Counted from the stretch's first letter, positions 38,404 to 49,397 are shown. The stretch: 64,000 nt of DNA from Planctomycetota bacterium (GCA_016873225.1 VGXS01000007.1:61496-125495), one strand, 5' to 3'. Notes: generated by a model from the letters alone, not told the origin. Made by a program: numbers and translations.

Positions 38404-41400
38404 TCAGCGGTAATAAAGGAATTCCTTGGTGTTGAAAAGGGCGTGGGCCAATCGGGTCCACGCGGCCTCATCCTGCATCAGCCCCGAACCGCCTGTCGCC
38501 TTGAACCCGTTCGCCGCGGCACTCCAGCGGCGGACCTCGGTTTCATCCGGAACCCGGCTGAATGCCGATGCGAACATGGCGCGCACGCGGTCCTCGGGAC
38601 TGGCATGCGGCGCCTTCACCAGGGCCTTTCCCCAATGCCCGGCCATCTGTTCCACGAACGGATCATTGAGGAGGATCAGCGACTGGGCCGGAACATTGGT
38701 CTCGTCGCGTCGTCCCGTCGGCAGGCGCGGGTCGGGCAGGTTGAATCCGACCAGGAACTTCGGGGGTTCCATGATCGAGATCTGGAGGTAGATCGACCTG
38801 CGCCCCCGTCCGTCAATCGGTCCGGAGTACAACCTCTTCGCACCATCCTCGGCCACGCGGTGGGGAAGGATCGGCCGGCCATGAAGGGTCGGATCAAGCC
38901 GGCCGGAAACGGCGAGCATGCTGTCGCGAACGGCTTCGGCCTCCAGCCTTCGCATGGGGTAGTGATGCCTCATCAGGTTGGCCGGATCCCGGGAGCGCGC
39001 CGCCCCGGTTGCCAATCCGGATTGGCGGAATGTTTCGGTGAGCACCAGCCTGCGGACGAGCCGCTTGGTCGACCAATCCTCGCGGATGAGCAGGTTGGCC
39101 AGGTGGTCGAGCAGTTCCGGGTGGCTGGGCCTTCCGCCCAGCCTGCCGAAATCATCCGGGGTGGAAACGATTCCCGAGCCCATGATCCAGTGCCAGAGGC
39201 GGTTGGCATAAACCCTCGCCGTCAGCGGATGATCGGGCCTCAGCAGCGAGTCGGCCAGTTCCATCCTTCCGCTGCCGGTGGCCGCCGCCACGGAATGAGC
39301 GCCCGCGAACATCGAGAGGAAATCCGGGTTCACCGGCGGCCCCACGGAATCGACATTCCCGCGGGCGTTGAACGCCAGGCCCGCCCTGGCCCACTCGCGT
39401 TCGTCCATGCCGTTCACCGTCCTGGCGAATTCGATCGAATTCTCCACTTCCCGGTATTCCGCCAACAGCCGGGCCAGGGGGGTGCCGGCCTCGGCCCGGT
39501 TCGGGAGCAACTTGGCCGAGAGAAGCCAGTTGACCACTTGCCCGTCGCCCGGCCTTGGCTTTTCCGCGCACCACCGCAGCACCGCGCCGCCCAGCCAGGC
39601 ATCCACTTTCCGGGCGACATCCTCTGAGGTCGCGGGAGGCTCGCCGCCGTAGAGTTGTTCGAACGCCTCGAGATTGTCCGGCGGCGCCGCGCCGGCATCG
39701 TGGGCGACGATTCCGGTGATGCTGATCCAACTGCGCTTGTCGTGTCCGAAGTCGTTGTTGGGCAATCCTCCCGCCAGGCCGGTCCTGGGGGGAAAGTTCG
39801 GATTGAGCGAGGCCGTCGCGAATTCCCGCGTGAACCGCGTGATTCCATTGACGGGCGCCTTGTCGGCGAAGCTGACCCAGGCGGGTTCGATGTTCTTGAG
39901 GAACCGTATCTGCTCGCCTTGGAAGGCGTTCTCGTGCACCTCCAGGTGGCCTCCGAACTCCCCGCCCGCAAGCCTGAGGCTCACATTCCTGCCCGGAACC
40001 CGGTCGTCGGGGGGCATCCTCAGGGATCCCGGCAGCTTCGACGAAAGGGCGTGGGTATGGTAGCCGCGAGGCAGCAGCCTGGAGAAAACCTCATCGCCCC
40101 GAAGGGATATCAGCGGCGCGCCGTCATCCACATATCCGGATTTCAAGCCGTCGCCTTCGGCCAGCCAGCCGGCGGGGAATCCCGGCCGTTCGAAGTCGGC
40201 AAGGATGGTGAAGCCCTTGTTCTGGGCGGCGCGCCTGTCGCGCTCGGCTCGCCACCGCCCGGCGAGGGCCACCCAGTGGTCCCTCATGTCGCCCGGCGAG
40301 GCGAGGCGCTTGAGTGGATAGGATATATCCTCAATTGTGGCATTGCCAGGCAGGGCCGACTTCCACCGGCCCCCGGGCCAGCCTTCCGGTACGCCAACGA
40401 CACGCCTCCATTCACCCGCCACGGCGGCGCGGATTTCCGAGCGCAATCCCGATAGCCGAGAGATCGCCGCGTCGTTCTTTCCCGGCGCGTCGACCACGCG
40501 GGATGTCCAGCGGGGCGTCATGAACACGGCGCCCAGCGCGTAGTAATCGCGTTGCGACACCGCCTCGAGCTTGTGGTCGTGGCACCGGGCGCAGGCCACG
40601 GTCATCGCCAAAAAGGCTTTCGAGAAGGCGTCAACCTTGTTGTTCACCATTTCCTGGTGCACGCCGTTGAACTCGAGGCTGCTGCCGTGGCGGTGCTCGC
40701 CCATGTGGTAGAACATCGGTCCGATCAGGCTTTCATTGACGCCTTGGCCGGGATTGACGCGGGGTTCGGCCATCAAGTCGCCCGCGACCTGCTCCCGGAG
40801 GAAGCGATCATAAGGCAGGTCCGCGTTGAAGGCCCTGACCAGGTAATCGCGGTATTCATGCGAGCCCTTGGCCGGATTGTCCCACTCGTAGCCGTAGGTG
40901 TCGGTGTAGCGGACGACATCCATCCAGTGCCTGGCGAACCGTTCACCGAAATGGGGGGAGGCGAGCAGCTCGTCGACAAGTTGGCCGTAGGCGGCCCGCG
41001 GATCCCTGGCAAGAGATTCCTCGAACCTCGCGCGGGTGGAGGCGGCGGGCGGCAGGCCCGTCAGCACGAATGACAATCGCCTGAGCAGCACGCGCGGATC
41101 GGCCGGCGGCGCGGGTTTGAGTCCCGCTGAACCGAGGGACTTGCCGATGAAGCGGTCGATCGGGTCGCTGCCCCATCCATCCTCCGCCGGCGGAGGTTCC
41201 GCAACCGGTCGCAGCGGCTTCAGGCTCCACCAATCAAGCCTCTTTCGGAATTCCGCCGGCCAGTTGTCGGCCTTGGCTGTTGTCGCCGCCCCGTCGCGCG
41301 GGTCGGCGGCCCCGTCGGCCACCCATCGGGTCAACAGGGCGATCTCATGGTCGCCGAGCCTTCCCTTGGGCGGCATCAGCTTGATGCCGTCGGTGCCGTT

Positions 41401-41655
41401 GAGCGCCTTGACCAGGAGGCTCTTTCCGGGTTGGCCGGGCACGATGGCCGGACCGCTTTCCCCGCCGGTTTTCCAACCCGCCGCGCTGTCGAGGCGCAAT
41501 CCGGCCTTCTGTTTCTCCGCGCCATGGCAGGGCAGGCACTTCCCAACCAAAAGCGGTCGGACATGCTTCTCGAATTCCTCGGAACCATGGGCCATCCCGA
41601 CCGGCGTGATGGCCAGCAGCGCGGTCGCGGCGAACCATATCAGGAGAGTTTTCAC
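38404..41655 (-). CDS. PSD1 / DUF1549-DUF1553 cytochrome-domain protein, long variant (pair C)
   Basis: VGKCLPCHGAEKQKAGLRLDS; CARCHDHKLEAVSQRDYYALGAVF; extra internal region between the DUF1549 and DUF1553 parts. Confidence 0.93.
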   Translation of the reverse strand: MKTLLIWFAATALLAITPVGMAHGSEEFEKHVRPLLVGKCLPCHGAEKQKAGLRLDSAAGWKTGGESGPAIVPGQPGKSLLVKALNGTDGIKLMPPKGRLGDHEIALLTRWVADGAADPRDGAATTAKADNWPAEFRKRLDWWSLKPLRPVAEPPPAEDGWGSDPIDRFIGKSLGSAGLKPAPPADPRVLLRRLSFVLTGLPPAASTRARFEESLARDPRAAYGQLVDELLASPHFGERFARHWMDVVRYTDTYGYEWDNPAKGSHEYRDYLVRAFNADLPYDRFLREQVAGDLMAEPRVNPGQGVNESLIGPMFYHMGEHRHGSSLEFNGVHQEMVNNKVDAFSKAFLAMTVACARCHDHKLEAVSQRDYYALGAVFMTPRWTSRVVDAPGKNDAAISRLSGLRSEIRAAVAGEWRRVVGVPEGWPGGRWKSALPGNATIEDISYPLKRLASPGDMRDHWVALAGRWRAERDRRAAQNKGFTILADFERPGFPAGWLAEGDGLKSGYVDDGAPLISLRGDEVFSRLLPRGYHTHALSSKLPGSLRMPPDDRVPGRNVSLRLAGGEFGGHLEVHENAFQGEQIRFLKNIEPAWVSFADKAPVNGITRFTREFATASLNPNFPPRTGLAGGLPNNDFGHDKRSWISITGIVAHDAGAAPPDNLEAFEQLYGGEPPATSEDVARKVDAWLGGAVLRWCAEKPRPGDGQVVNWLLSAKLLPNRAEAGTPLARLLAEYREVENSIEFARTVNGMDEREWARAGLAFNARGNVDSVGPPVNPDFLSMFAGAHSVAAATGSGRMELADSLLRPDHPLTARVYANRLWHWIMGSGIVSTPDDFGRLGGRPSHPELLDHLANLLIREDWSTKRLVRRLVLTETFRQSGLATGAARSRDPANLMRHHYPMRRLEAEAVRDSMLAVSGRLDPTLHGRPILPHRVAEDGAKRLYSGPIDGRGRRSIYLQISIMEPPKFLVGFNLPDPRLPTGRRDETNVPAQSLILLNDPFVEQMAGHWGKALVKAPHASPEDRVRAMFASAFSRVPDETEVRRWSAAANGFKATGGSGLMQDEAAWTRLAHALFNTKEFLYYR

Positions 41656-43061
41656 GCGATCAACTCATGGACGACCCTGGCTCCCGTGATGCGCGATTCC
41701 GTGAGTGTCTCATCCACCCCGTGGTTGGGGAAGCTGAGGCGGTCGTGGTCGAGGCCGAGTTGGTGAAGCACGGTCGCCATGAGGTCGGGAACGCTGACGC
41801 GGTCCGTCACGGCTCGGTAGCCGAGATCGTCGGTGGCGCCATGGACATGGCCCGCCTTGAATCCGCCGCCGGCGATGAGGGCCGTGAAGCCGTGCGGGTT
41901 GTGGTCCCGGCCATTGCCACCCTGTGAAATGGGCATCCTACCGAATTCGCCAACCCATAGAACGATGGTGTCATCGAGCAAGCCGCGACTTTTCAGGTCG
42001 GCGATCAGGGCGGCGGAAGGCTGGTCGACCTGGCGGCACAATTTCGGCAACCGGTTGTTGATGTCCCCGTGGTGGTCCCAGGAATTGTGCGGGGCCGGAG
42101 CCAGGATCTTGACGAATCTCACGCCGCGCTCGACCAGCCGCCGGGCCATCAGGCACTTCCGGCCATAGCTTGCCGTGACGGGGTGATTGAGGCCGTAGGA
42201 ATCGCGGGTGTGTTCCGATTCCCCGGAAAGGTCGAGTTCCCGGGCCGCCTCAAGCTGCATGCGGGCGGCAAGCTCGAAGTTCCGCGCCCGCGCCTCGAGT
42301 TCCGAGTTCCCGGGGTAGTCGTTCAAGTGCCTCGCGTTGAGACGCTCCAGCAATCGCATGGAGTCGGCCCTGGCCGTGTCGGGCGTGCCGGCGGGCGAGG
42401 CGAGGTTGAGGACGGGTTCGCCCTCCGTGCGCAACTCCGTGCCACGGTAGAGACTCGGAAGCCAGGCGCTGGATATCTGCATGGAACCGCCCGAATGAAA
42501 CACGGAAGGCTCGCGCAGGCAGACGAATGCCGGCAGGTTCTGGTTTTCGGTTCCCAGCCCATAGACAACCCAGGAACCCAGGGAAGGGCGGCCCGGCCGC
42601 CTGTTTCCCGTGCAAAGCATGTAGGTGCCGCCGGGATGGTTCGGGTCGTCATGAAACAGCGACCGCACCACGCACATGTCATCGGCAAGCGTGGCTAGGC
42701 CGGGCAGCAGTTCCGAAAATTCGATGCCTGACTTGCCATGCCTGCGGAACGCGAACGGACTGCCCATGAGGGGTTCCGTGTTTCCTGCCATGGCGTTCCG
42801 GATGTCAACCTTTTCCCCGTGGCGCTTCCTCAGGGCGGGTTTGGGGTCGAAGAGGTCCATGGGGCTGGGGCCGCCATTCTGGAACAGCATGATCACCGAC
42901 TTGGCGGCGGCCGGGTGATGCCCATGTCGGGGAGTCAGGCGGGGAGATGGCGCCGCCGTGGCGTCGGGCGCCAGGAGGCTGCCAAGGGCGAACGCGCCGA
43001 TGCCAAACCCGGACTTTTCCAGCATGACCCGGCGATGGAACTGGAATGGATCGGCCATCAT
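41652..43061 (-). CDS. DUF1501 domain-containing protein (pair B)
   Basis: NGGPSPMDLFDPKPALRKRHGEKVD; VLWVGEFGRMPISQGGNGRDHNPHGFTALIAGGGFKAG. Confidence 0.93.
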   Translation of the reverse strand: MMADPFQFHRRVMLEKSGFGIGAFALGSLLAPDATAAPSPRLTPRHGHHPAAAKSVIMLFQNGGPSPMDLFDPKPALRKRHGEKVDIRNAMAGNTEPLMGSPFAFRRHGKSGIEFSELLPGLATLADDMCVVRSLFHDDPNHPGGTYMLCTGNRRPGRPSLGSWVVYGLGTENQNLPAFVCLREPSVFHSGGSMQISSAWLPSLYRGTELRTEGEPVLNLASPAGTPDTARADSMRLLERLNARHLNDYPGNSELEARARNFELAARMQLEAARELDLSGESEHTRDSYGLNHPVTASYGRKCLMARRLVERGVRFVKILAPAPHNSWDHHGDINNRLPKLCRQVDQPSAALIADLKSRGLLDDTIVLWVGEFGRMPISQGGNGRDHNPHGFTALIAGGGFKAGHVHGATDDLGYRAVTDRVSVPDLMATVLHQLGLDHDRLSFPNHGVDETLTESRITGARVVHELIA

Positions 43062-43068
43062 CCCCTCC

Positions 43069-45714
43069 TCATCGAAGGTAAAGGAACTCGTTGCTCGACC
43101 AAAGGGTTTGACATAGACCGGCCAGAGCCAGCTTGCTTGCCTCGGCCGCGGTTCGGCCGGAAGCCATGTGGGCCCCGGCCTGCCGCGCGAGCGATTCGGC
43201 GCACCAGTCGGCTTCCTCCGCGCCTGGAACCCGGCCCATCACCAGGAGCCAGGCCTGACGGACCTGTTCGGATGGCGTCGGCGCGGCATTCACGATCCTC
43301 GCGGCGCAATGACGGGAATTCACCAGGATGAAATGGTCATTCATCAGGGCGAGCGACTGTTGAACCGTCGCCGAGGCCTCTCGGCGGCATGCTCCCCTGG
43401 TGACCGTCGGCTTGTCGAAATTGGCGAGCAGTGTCGGGTTGTATTGCCTCCGGTTGGACAGGAACACGGCCCGCCGGTAGCTGGCTCCTTGGGCGGGTTC
43501 CTGCTCCGAAACCCGGCCCGTGGCGATGTCGTACGACAACGGAACCGGCGGACCTCCGAGTCTTTCATCGAGCCTGCCCGCATGGGACACGATCGCGTCG
43601 CGGATCGATTCGGCGTCGAGGCGCCTGAGGTTCATCCTCCACAGCAACTCGTTGCCCGGATCAACCCGCGAGGGCGCCTTGGCGACCGAGGATTGCGCGT
43701 AGGCCCTTGAAAGCGCCATCCGCCGGATGACTCTCTTGATCCTCCATCCGTTGTCGCGGAAGTCGGCGGCCAGCCAGTCGAGGAGTTCGGGATGCGAGGG
43801 GGTTGATCCCGACACGCCGAGGTTTTCAGAATTTGCGGATATTCCCTGTCCAAACATGTTTTGCCAGATCCGGTTCACCATGACCCGCGCCGTGAGCCCG
43901 GAGGCCGGTTGCGATGTCGCCGTCAGCCACCTGGCCAAGGCCAGCCGCCGCCCGCTCGAACCCGGCGTCGCATTCGCCTTGAAAAGGCTTTCCGAGTCCC
44001 GGTCCGTCAGGATGCGCAGGAACCCCGGGGGCGCCTCCGCTCCCGGTTTCTCGAAGTCGCCGCGCTTGAAGATGTGGGTGGTTGGCGGGGGCCCGACATC
44101 GTACAGGGCGTGGATCCAGCCGTGGCTCCGCTTGCCCTTGGCGAGTACGGCGATCTCCGTCTCGCGCAGCATCACGGCGGCGCGATCCGCGGCCGAAAGG
44201 GAGCCGTCGACGGCCGCGGCATCAACCTTGACCAGCGGACCAAGCTTGGCCGCCAGATATTTCTGCACGGCATCGCGTTTTTCGGCGGGCTGGTCGAGCG
44301 CCGCCTTCAGGTCCGCCCGGACAGCCTCGGGCACCGCCCGCAGTTTTTCCTCCCTCAAGCGGGCCTCGTGCGGGCCTTTCACCGAGGCGATGGCGCGCCG
44401 GGCCTCCTCCACCTTGCGGTCGATCTCGCGGTTGTGACCGTCGATCTCGGCGACGGCCGCCGCCGAGGCATCGGGGAGAAGCCTTGCCCGGGCGTTCTTC
44501 CAGGCCTTGGGATTCAGCGACGGGGTGAACAGCGCCAGCATCGAGTAGTAGTCGCGGTGAGGTATCGGCTCGAACTTGTGCCCGTGGCATCGGGCGCATT
44601 GCAGCGACAGTCCCAGGACGCTGCTCCCCACCTGTTCCATGGTCTCATGAACATTCGACCAGAGCACGAATGTCCGCGGATCCTCGACGCTGATGTCCTC
44701 CGCCGTCCGCAGGAATCCGGTTGCGACAAGCTTTTCAATGATTTCGGGCGAATAAACCTTGGCCTCGCGCCATGGCACAAGCTCGTCGCCGGCGATCTGC
44801 TCGGTCAGGAAGGTGTCGTAGGGAAGGTCCCTGTTCAGCGCGTCGATGACATAGTCGCGGTAGCGCCACTTTCCCTCGAGGAATCCCCTTGGCTCTCCGA
44901 AGTCCTCGTCAAAGGTCACCGTGTCGGTGTAGCCGACGATGTCAAGCCAGTGCCGCCCCCAGCGGACCCCGAACTGCGGAGATGCCAGGAGCCGGTCGAC
45001 AAGGTGTTCGAGGAAATCGGTCCGGGAATCCTTTTCAAACGCCTCGACCTCTCCCGGCTTCGGAGGAAGACCGGTCAGGTCGAAGGTGACCCTTCGAAGC
45101 AGGGCTGCCCTGTCAACCGGGGCCGCGAACGAAAGCTGGCGCTCGCCAAGCCTGGACAGCAGGAACCGGTCGATGGGGTTGGCGATTCCGCCGATATCCG
45201 GAACCTTGGGTGATTCCAGTTTTCTGAAGGCCCAGTGGTTCCTTTCCCCGCTGGTGAAGATGTCAACGGGGCCTTCCGCGGAGGTAGCGGGAAGGCCGGC
45301 CTTGATCCACTCACGGATGAGCGCGGTTTCCGGCGCGCCGAGCTTCCTGTTGCCCGGCGGCATTTCGCCCGAGAGCACCTTCTCAAGCAGCGGGCTTTGT
45401 TCGGGCTTTCCCGGGACCACCGCGGGGCCGCCATTTCCACCGGCCTTGAGCGCCGAAACCGAATCGATCCCGAGCCGGCCCTTGCGGGTCGTGGCGTCAT
45501 GGCAATTCCCGCAGCGTTGCCGCAGCACAGGCAGGACATCCTTCTCGAAGGAAGGAGGCTCCGCCGCGCCCGAAAGTGGAACCGGGATCATCATTACCGC
45601 CACGATCCACGCGGCGCAAACCGCGGCCACCCGGCGCGCCAATGCGCCGACTTGGTGCCACAGGCACGGGATACCGGCCCCGTCGCGCCGCGGGGAAACC
45701 GCCCTGCGATTCAC
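43069..45714 (-). CDS. PSD1 / DUF1549-DUF1553 cytochrome-domain protein (pair B)
   Basis: LRQRCGNCHDATTRKGRLGIDS; CARCHGHKFEPIPHRDYYSMLALF. Confidence 0.93.
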   Translation of the reverse strand: MNRRAVSPRRDGAGIPCLWHQVGALARRVAAVCAAWIVAVMMIPVPLSGAAEPPSFEKDVLPVLRQRCGNCHDATTRKGRLGIDSVSALKAGGNGGPAVVPGKPEQSPLLEKVLSGEMPPGNRKLGAPETALIREWIKAGLPATSAEGPVDIFTSGERNHWAFRKLESPKVPDIGGIANPIDRFLLSRLGERQLSFAAPVDRAALLRRVTFDLTGLPPKPGEVEAFEKDSRTDFLEHLVDRLLASPQFGVRWGRHWLDIVGYTDTVTFDEDFGEPRGFLEGKWRYRDYVIDALNRDLPYDTFLTEQIAGDELVPWREAKVYSPEIIEKLVATGFLRTAEDISVEDPRTFVLWSNVHETMEQVGSSVLGLSLQCARCHGHKFEPIPHRDYYSMLALFTPSLNPKAWKNARARLLPDASAAAVAEIDGHNREIDRKVEEARRAIASVKGPHEARLREEKLRAVPEAVRADLKAALDQPAEKRDAVQKYLAAKLGPLVKVDAAAVDGSLSAADRAAVMLRETEIAVLAKGKRSHGWIHALYDVGPPPTTHIFKRGDFEKPGAEAPPGFLRILTDRDSESLFKANATPGSSGRRLALARWLTATSQPASGLTARVMVNRIWQNMFGQGISANSENLGVSGSTPSHPELLDWLAADFRDNGWRIKRVIRRMALSRAYAQSSVAKAPSRVDPGNELLWRMNLRRLDAESIRDAIVSHAGRLDERLGGPPVPLSYDIATGRVSEQEPAQGASYRRAVFLSNRRQYNPTLLANFDKPTVTRGACRREASATVQQSLALMNDHFILVNSRHCAARIVNAAPTPSEQVRQAWLLVMGRVPGAEEADWCAESLARQAGAHMASGRTAAEASKLALAGLCQTLWSSNEFLYLR

Positions 45715-47132
45715 GCGATCACCTCCCTGACCACATGGCCGTGCACATCGGTGAGCCTTTCGTGACGGCCCTGGTGGAAGTGGGTGAGGCGCTCGTGGTC
45801 GAGGCCCATGAGGTGGAGGATGGTGGCGTGCAGGTCGTGGATGTGGACCTTGTTCTCAACGGCCTGGAATCCGAGGTCATCGGTGGCGCCGTGGGTGACG
45901 CCGCCCTTGGCGCCGCCGCCGGCCAGCCACATGCTGAATCCGTACGGGTTGTGATTGCGACCGGGTTCGTTGCGGCCCTCGCTGAACGGCATTCGTCCAA
46001 ACTCGCCTCCCCAGACGACGAGGGTGCTGTCGAGCATGCCGCGCGCGGCCAGGTCGGTGAGCAGGCCGGCGATGGGCCTGTCGACCTCGGCGGCATGCTT
46101 GCCGTGGTTGCTTTCGATGCCGGCGTGGGCGTCCCAGGTGTCTTCAAGATGGCCGCCGCCGCTGTAAAGCTGCACGAAGCGGACGCCTCGCTCGACCAGC
46201 CTGCGGGCGATCAGGCAGTTGCGGCCGAATTCGTCGGTGACCTTGTCGCCCACCCCGTAAAGGGAAAGGGTCGCCTGCGATTCCCTGGCGAGATCGACCG
46301 CCTCGGGCGCGGCGGCCTGCATCTTGAACGCCAGCTCATAGCTTTGGGCCCGCGCCGCCAGTTCGCGTCCGCCCGGCCGCAAGTCCATGTGCCTTTGATT
46401 GAGTTCGGCCAGCAGGTCGAGTTGGGCCCGCTGCGCCGCCCGGGTGATTCCCGCGGGACCGCGGAGATCGAGGATCGGGTCGCCGCTGGGCCTGAACAGG
46501 GTGCCGCTGTAGGCGGCCGAAATGAAGCCGCTCGACCAGTTCGGCTGGCCGCTGATCGGCCCGCCTCGCTTGTCCATCAGCACCACATACCCGGGAAGGT
46601 TGCTGTTTTCGGCGCCAAGGCCGTACACGGCCCAACTGCCCAGGGACGGCCTGCCGATGAAGGTCTTGCCGGTGTTCATCATGACAAGCGCGGAGCCATG
46701 GGCATGGCTGTCGGTGTGGCATGAGCGGATCACGGCCAGCTTGTCGGCATGCGCGCGAACCAGGGGAAAGTAATCGGACACGGGCAGGCCGCTGGCGCCG
46801 CCAGGGCGGAACGGCCGGAATTCGGGAGTGAGGAAGCCGATTTTCCTGCCTCCCGAATTGATGAACTTCTTGTCCTTGGGCATTTCCGAGCCCGCGAACC
46901 TGGAGAGGGTGGGCTTGGGATCGAAGGTGTCCACCTGGCTCGGTCCACCGTTCATCATGAGGAAGATGCAGGCCTTGGCCTTTCCGGCATGGTGCGGTCG
47001 CCTCGGGGCGAGGGGCCCATCCGCGCGCGCCTCCCGGCCGAGCATTCCCGCCAAGGCGACTCCCGCGAAGCCGCCACCCATCTCCCACAGGAGTTCCCGG
47101 CGGGCCAGTCCGCATGGAAAGAGACGATTCAT
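45711..47132 (-). CDS. DUF1501 domain-containing protein (pair A)
   Basis: NGGPSQVDTFDPKPTLSRFAG; VVWGGEFGRMPFSEGRNEPGRNHNPYGFSMWLAGGGAKGG. Confidence 0.93.
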   Translation of the reverse strand: MNRLFPCGLARRELLWEMGGGFAGVALAGMLGREARADGPLAPRRPHHAGKAKACIFLMMNGGPSQVDTFDPKPTLSRFAGSEMPKDKKFINSGGRKIGFLTPEFRPFRPGGASGLPVSDYFPLVRAHADKLAVIRSCHTDSHAHGSALVMMNTGKTFIGRPSLGSWAVYGLGAENSNLPGYVVLMDKRGGPISGQPNWSSGFISAAYSGTLFRPSGDPILDLRGPAGITRAAQRAQLDLLAELNQRHMDLRPGGRELAARAQSYELAFKMQAAAPEAVDLARESQATLSLYGVGDKVTDEFGRNCLIARRLVERGVRFVQLYSGGGHLEDTWDAHAGIESNHGKHAAEVDRPIAGLLTDLAARGMLDSTLVVWGGEFGRMPFSEGRNEPGRNHNPYGFSMWLAGGGAKGGVTHGATDDLGFQAVENKVHIHDLHATILHLMGLDHERLTHFHQGRHERLTDVHGHVVREVIA

Positions 47133-47141
47133 GCCTCCACC

Positions 47142-49397
47142 TCAATCCACATGGATGAACTCGTTGGTGTTGAGCAGGACATGGCAGAGGGAGGCAAGGG
47201 CCTCGCGCGCGGGGTCGCCGGCCGCCTCCAACAATTTCGCCTGCGTTTCCAGGTGCTTGAGTCCGGCCGAGAGTTCGTCGGAAGACGGGTTCCGGCCAAG
47301 GGCCAGGCGCCAGCCCGCCTCCACCCGGGCCTTGCCCTCGACGCGCGTGCCGATTCGTCCCGCCAGGGCCGCGCTTTGCTCATGCACGAACGGATTGTTC
47401 AGCAGGGCCAAAGCCTGCGTGGGCACCGTGGTGACATCGCGGCGGCAGTTGGGCAGCGTGGTGTCGGGCAGGTCGAATGTGGTGAGCAGCGGCGGCAGCA
47501 AGCCGCGCTTGGCAAAGATGTAAACGCTGCGGCGGCCTTGCTCCTCGGGCGGAGACGGCTTCCAGGCGCGGGATTTCGTCGAGAGGCCCTCGAGCGCGTC
47601 CGCCGGTATCACCGGTGAAAAACTGGGCCCACCAACCTTGTCGAGCCGCAGGTTCCCCGAGGCGGCAAGCAGGCTGTCGCGAAGCGATTCGGCGTCGAGC
47701 CTGCGACGCTCGGTTCGCCACAGCAGGCGGTTGGAGGCGTCGGTACCGGCGTACCGCTCATGGAGCGGATGGCTGGAACCCTGCCTGTAGGTCTCAGACA
47801 TGAGGATGAGCCGGTGGATCGGCTTGGTCCTGCCGCCGTTGTCCATGAACTCGGCCGCCAGCCAGTCGAGCAACTCGGGATGGGTCGGCTTCTCGCCGGT
47901 GAACCCGAAGTTGTCGGTGGTGCGGACCAGGCCCGCCCCGAAGTGACCCTGCCAGACGCGATTCACCCACACGCGCGCGGAAAGAGGATTTTTCGGGTCG
48001 GAAATCCAGTTGGCCAACTGGAGGCGGCGGGTCGTCGTCCTGGCGGTCGCGGGAGGCTCGGCGAGCGGCCCGGCCAGCGAGGTGATGGCGGAAAGGTGCC
48101 CGGGTTGAACGACCTGCCCGGGCCGGGCCGGGTCGCCCTTCCTCAGCAGGTGCAGCGGCGGAGCCGAGCGGCCTTTGTCGGTCCATCCGAAGACATTCGG
48201 GTACCCGAGCGCCTTGGCATCCGGGCCGCCCAGGGGCGATCCCGGCTGCACATGCCCGGCCCAGAAGGCGCCTCCGATGCGGTAATAATCCTCCTGCGAT
48301 ATAGGGTCGAACTTGTGGTCATGGCAGCGGGCGCAGCGCACCGTCATCGCCAGGAACGCGGTCGTGGTCGCGCCCACCATGTCCTCCAGGCGGTCGTACT
48401 GGTATTCGCGGGGATCGTTCGGCTCGTCGTTCCAGGTGCCGAGGCGCATGAATCCGGTGGCGATCACGCCCCGCTCACCGGCGCCGGGAACCTCATCCCC
48501 GGCCAGTTGCTCCGCGACAAACCTGGCGAAAGGCATGTCGCTGTTGAAGGCGTTGATGACCCAGTCGCGGTACTTCCAGACATCGGGCTTCACCTGGTCC
48601 CGTTCGTAGCCGCAGGTTTCGGCATAGCGAACCGTGTCGAGCCAATAGCGGCCCCATCGTTCGCCATGGTGGGGCGAAGCCAGGAGCGAATCGACGAGCC
48701 TCCCATACGCGTCCGGCCTCGGATCACCGGCGAAAGCCTCGACTTCCTCGAACCTGGGCGGCAAGCCGATCAGGTCGAAATAAAGCCTGCGGATGAGGGT
48801 GCGCCTGTCCGCGGGCGGGGCCGGTTTCATGCCCGCTTCGGCCAGCTTTTCGCGGACGAAGGCATCGACCGGGTTGCCTGGCATGGGCTGGGCGGGCCTG
48901 GACACCGGCTTCAGGCTCCACCAGTCACGGCCGGCGCGGCTGGCCGTCGTGACGGCAAACGGGTCGATGGGATCGGTTCCCCAGGACGCTCCCGATTCGA
49001 TCCATGCCTTGAGAAGCGCCTTTTCAGGATCCTGAAGAGCCTTCTTGGGCGGCATCTCGCCGGCGGCCACCCGTTTCCACAATTCCGAGGCGGCCGGTTT
49101 TCCGGCGACAACGGCCTTGAGCGCCGACTTGCGGCGGCTCAGGTCAAGGCCGCCCTTGGGTTCATCCCCCGAGTGGCATTCCAGGCACCTTGAAACCAGA
49201 ACGGGCATCACGGAACGGTCGAAATCGGGCGCACCGGCGCGCGCCTGGGTTTTGCAAAGCAGGGCCAGCAAGAATCCGAGCGCGGCCCAACGCCACCATG
49301 CCGGGCGCACGCCCCCCCGTGCCGCTGTTGGGTGCCGTGGCGACACGGTGTTTCCCGGCGAGGCCGACCGGCATGTGAAAAGGCCTTCGCGGCTCAT
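47142..49397 (-). CDS. PSD1 / DUF1549-DUF1553 cytochrome-domain protein (pair A)
   Basis: VSRCLECHSGDEPKGGLDLSRRKSALKAV; CARCHDHKFDPISQEDYYRIGGAF. Confidence 0.93.
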   Translation of the reverse strand: MSREGLFTCRSASPGNTVSPRHPTAARGGVRPAWWRWAALGFLLALLCKTQARAGAPDFDRSVMPVLVSRCLECHSGDEPKGGLDLSRRKSALKAVVAGKPAASELWKRVAAGEMPPKKALQDPEKALLKAWIESGASWGTDPIDPFAVTTASRAGRDWWSLKPVSRPAQPMPGNPVDAFVREKLAEAGMKPAPPADRRTLIRRLYFDLIGLPPRFEEVEAFAGDPRPDAYGRLVDSLLASPHHGERWGRYWLDTVRYAETCGYERDQVKPDVWKYRDWVINAFNSDMPFARFVAEQLAGDEVPGAGERGVIATGFMRLGTWNDEPNDPREYQYDRLEDMVGATTTAFLAMTVRCARCHDHKFDPISQEDYYRIGGAFWAGHVQPGSPLGGPDAKALGYPNVFGWTDKGRSAPPLHLLRKGDPARPGQVVQPGHLSAITSLAGPLAEPPATARTTTRRLQLANWISDPKNPLSARVWVNRVWQGHFGAGLVRTTDNFGFTGEKPTHPELLDWLAAEFMDNGGRTKPIHRLILMSETYRQGSSHPLHERYAGTDASNRLLWRTERRRLDAESLRDSLLAASGNLRLDKVGGPSFSPVIPADALEGLSTKSRAWKPSPPEEQGRRSVYIFAKRGLLPPLLTTFDLPDTTLPNCRRDVTTVPTQALALLNNPFVHEQSAALAGRIGTRVEGKARVEAGWRLALGRNPSSDELSAGLKHLETQAKLLEAAGDPAREALASLCHVLLNTNEFIHVD

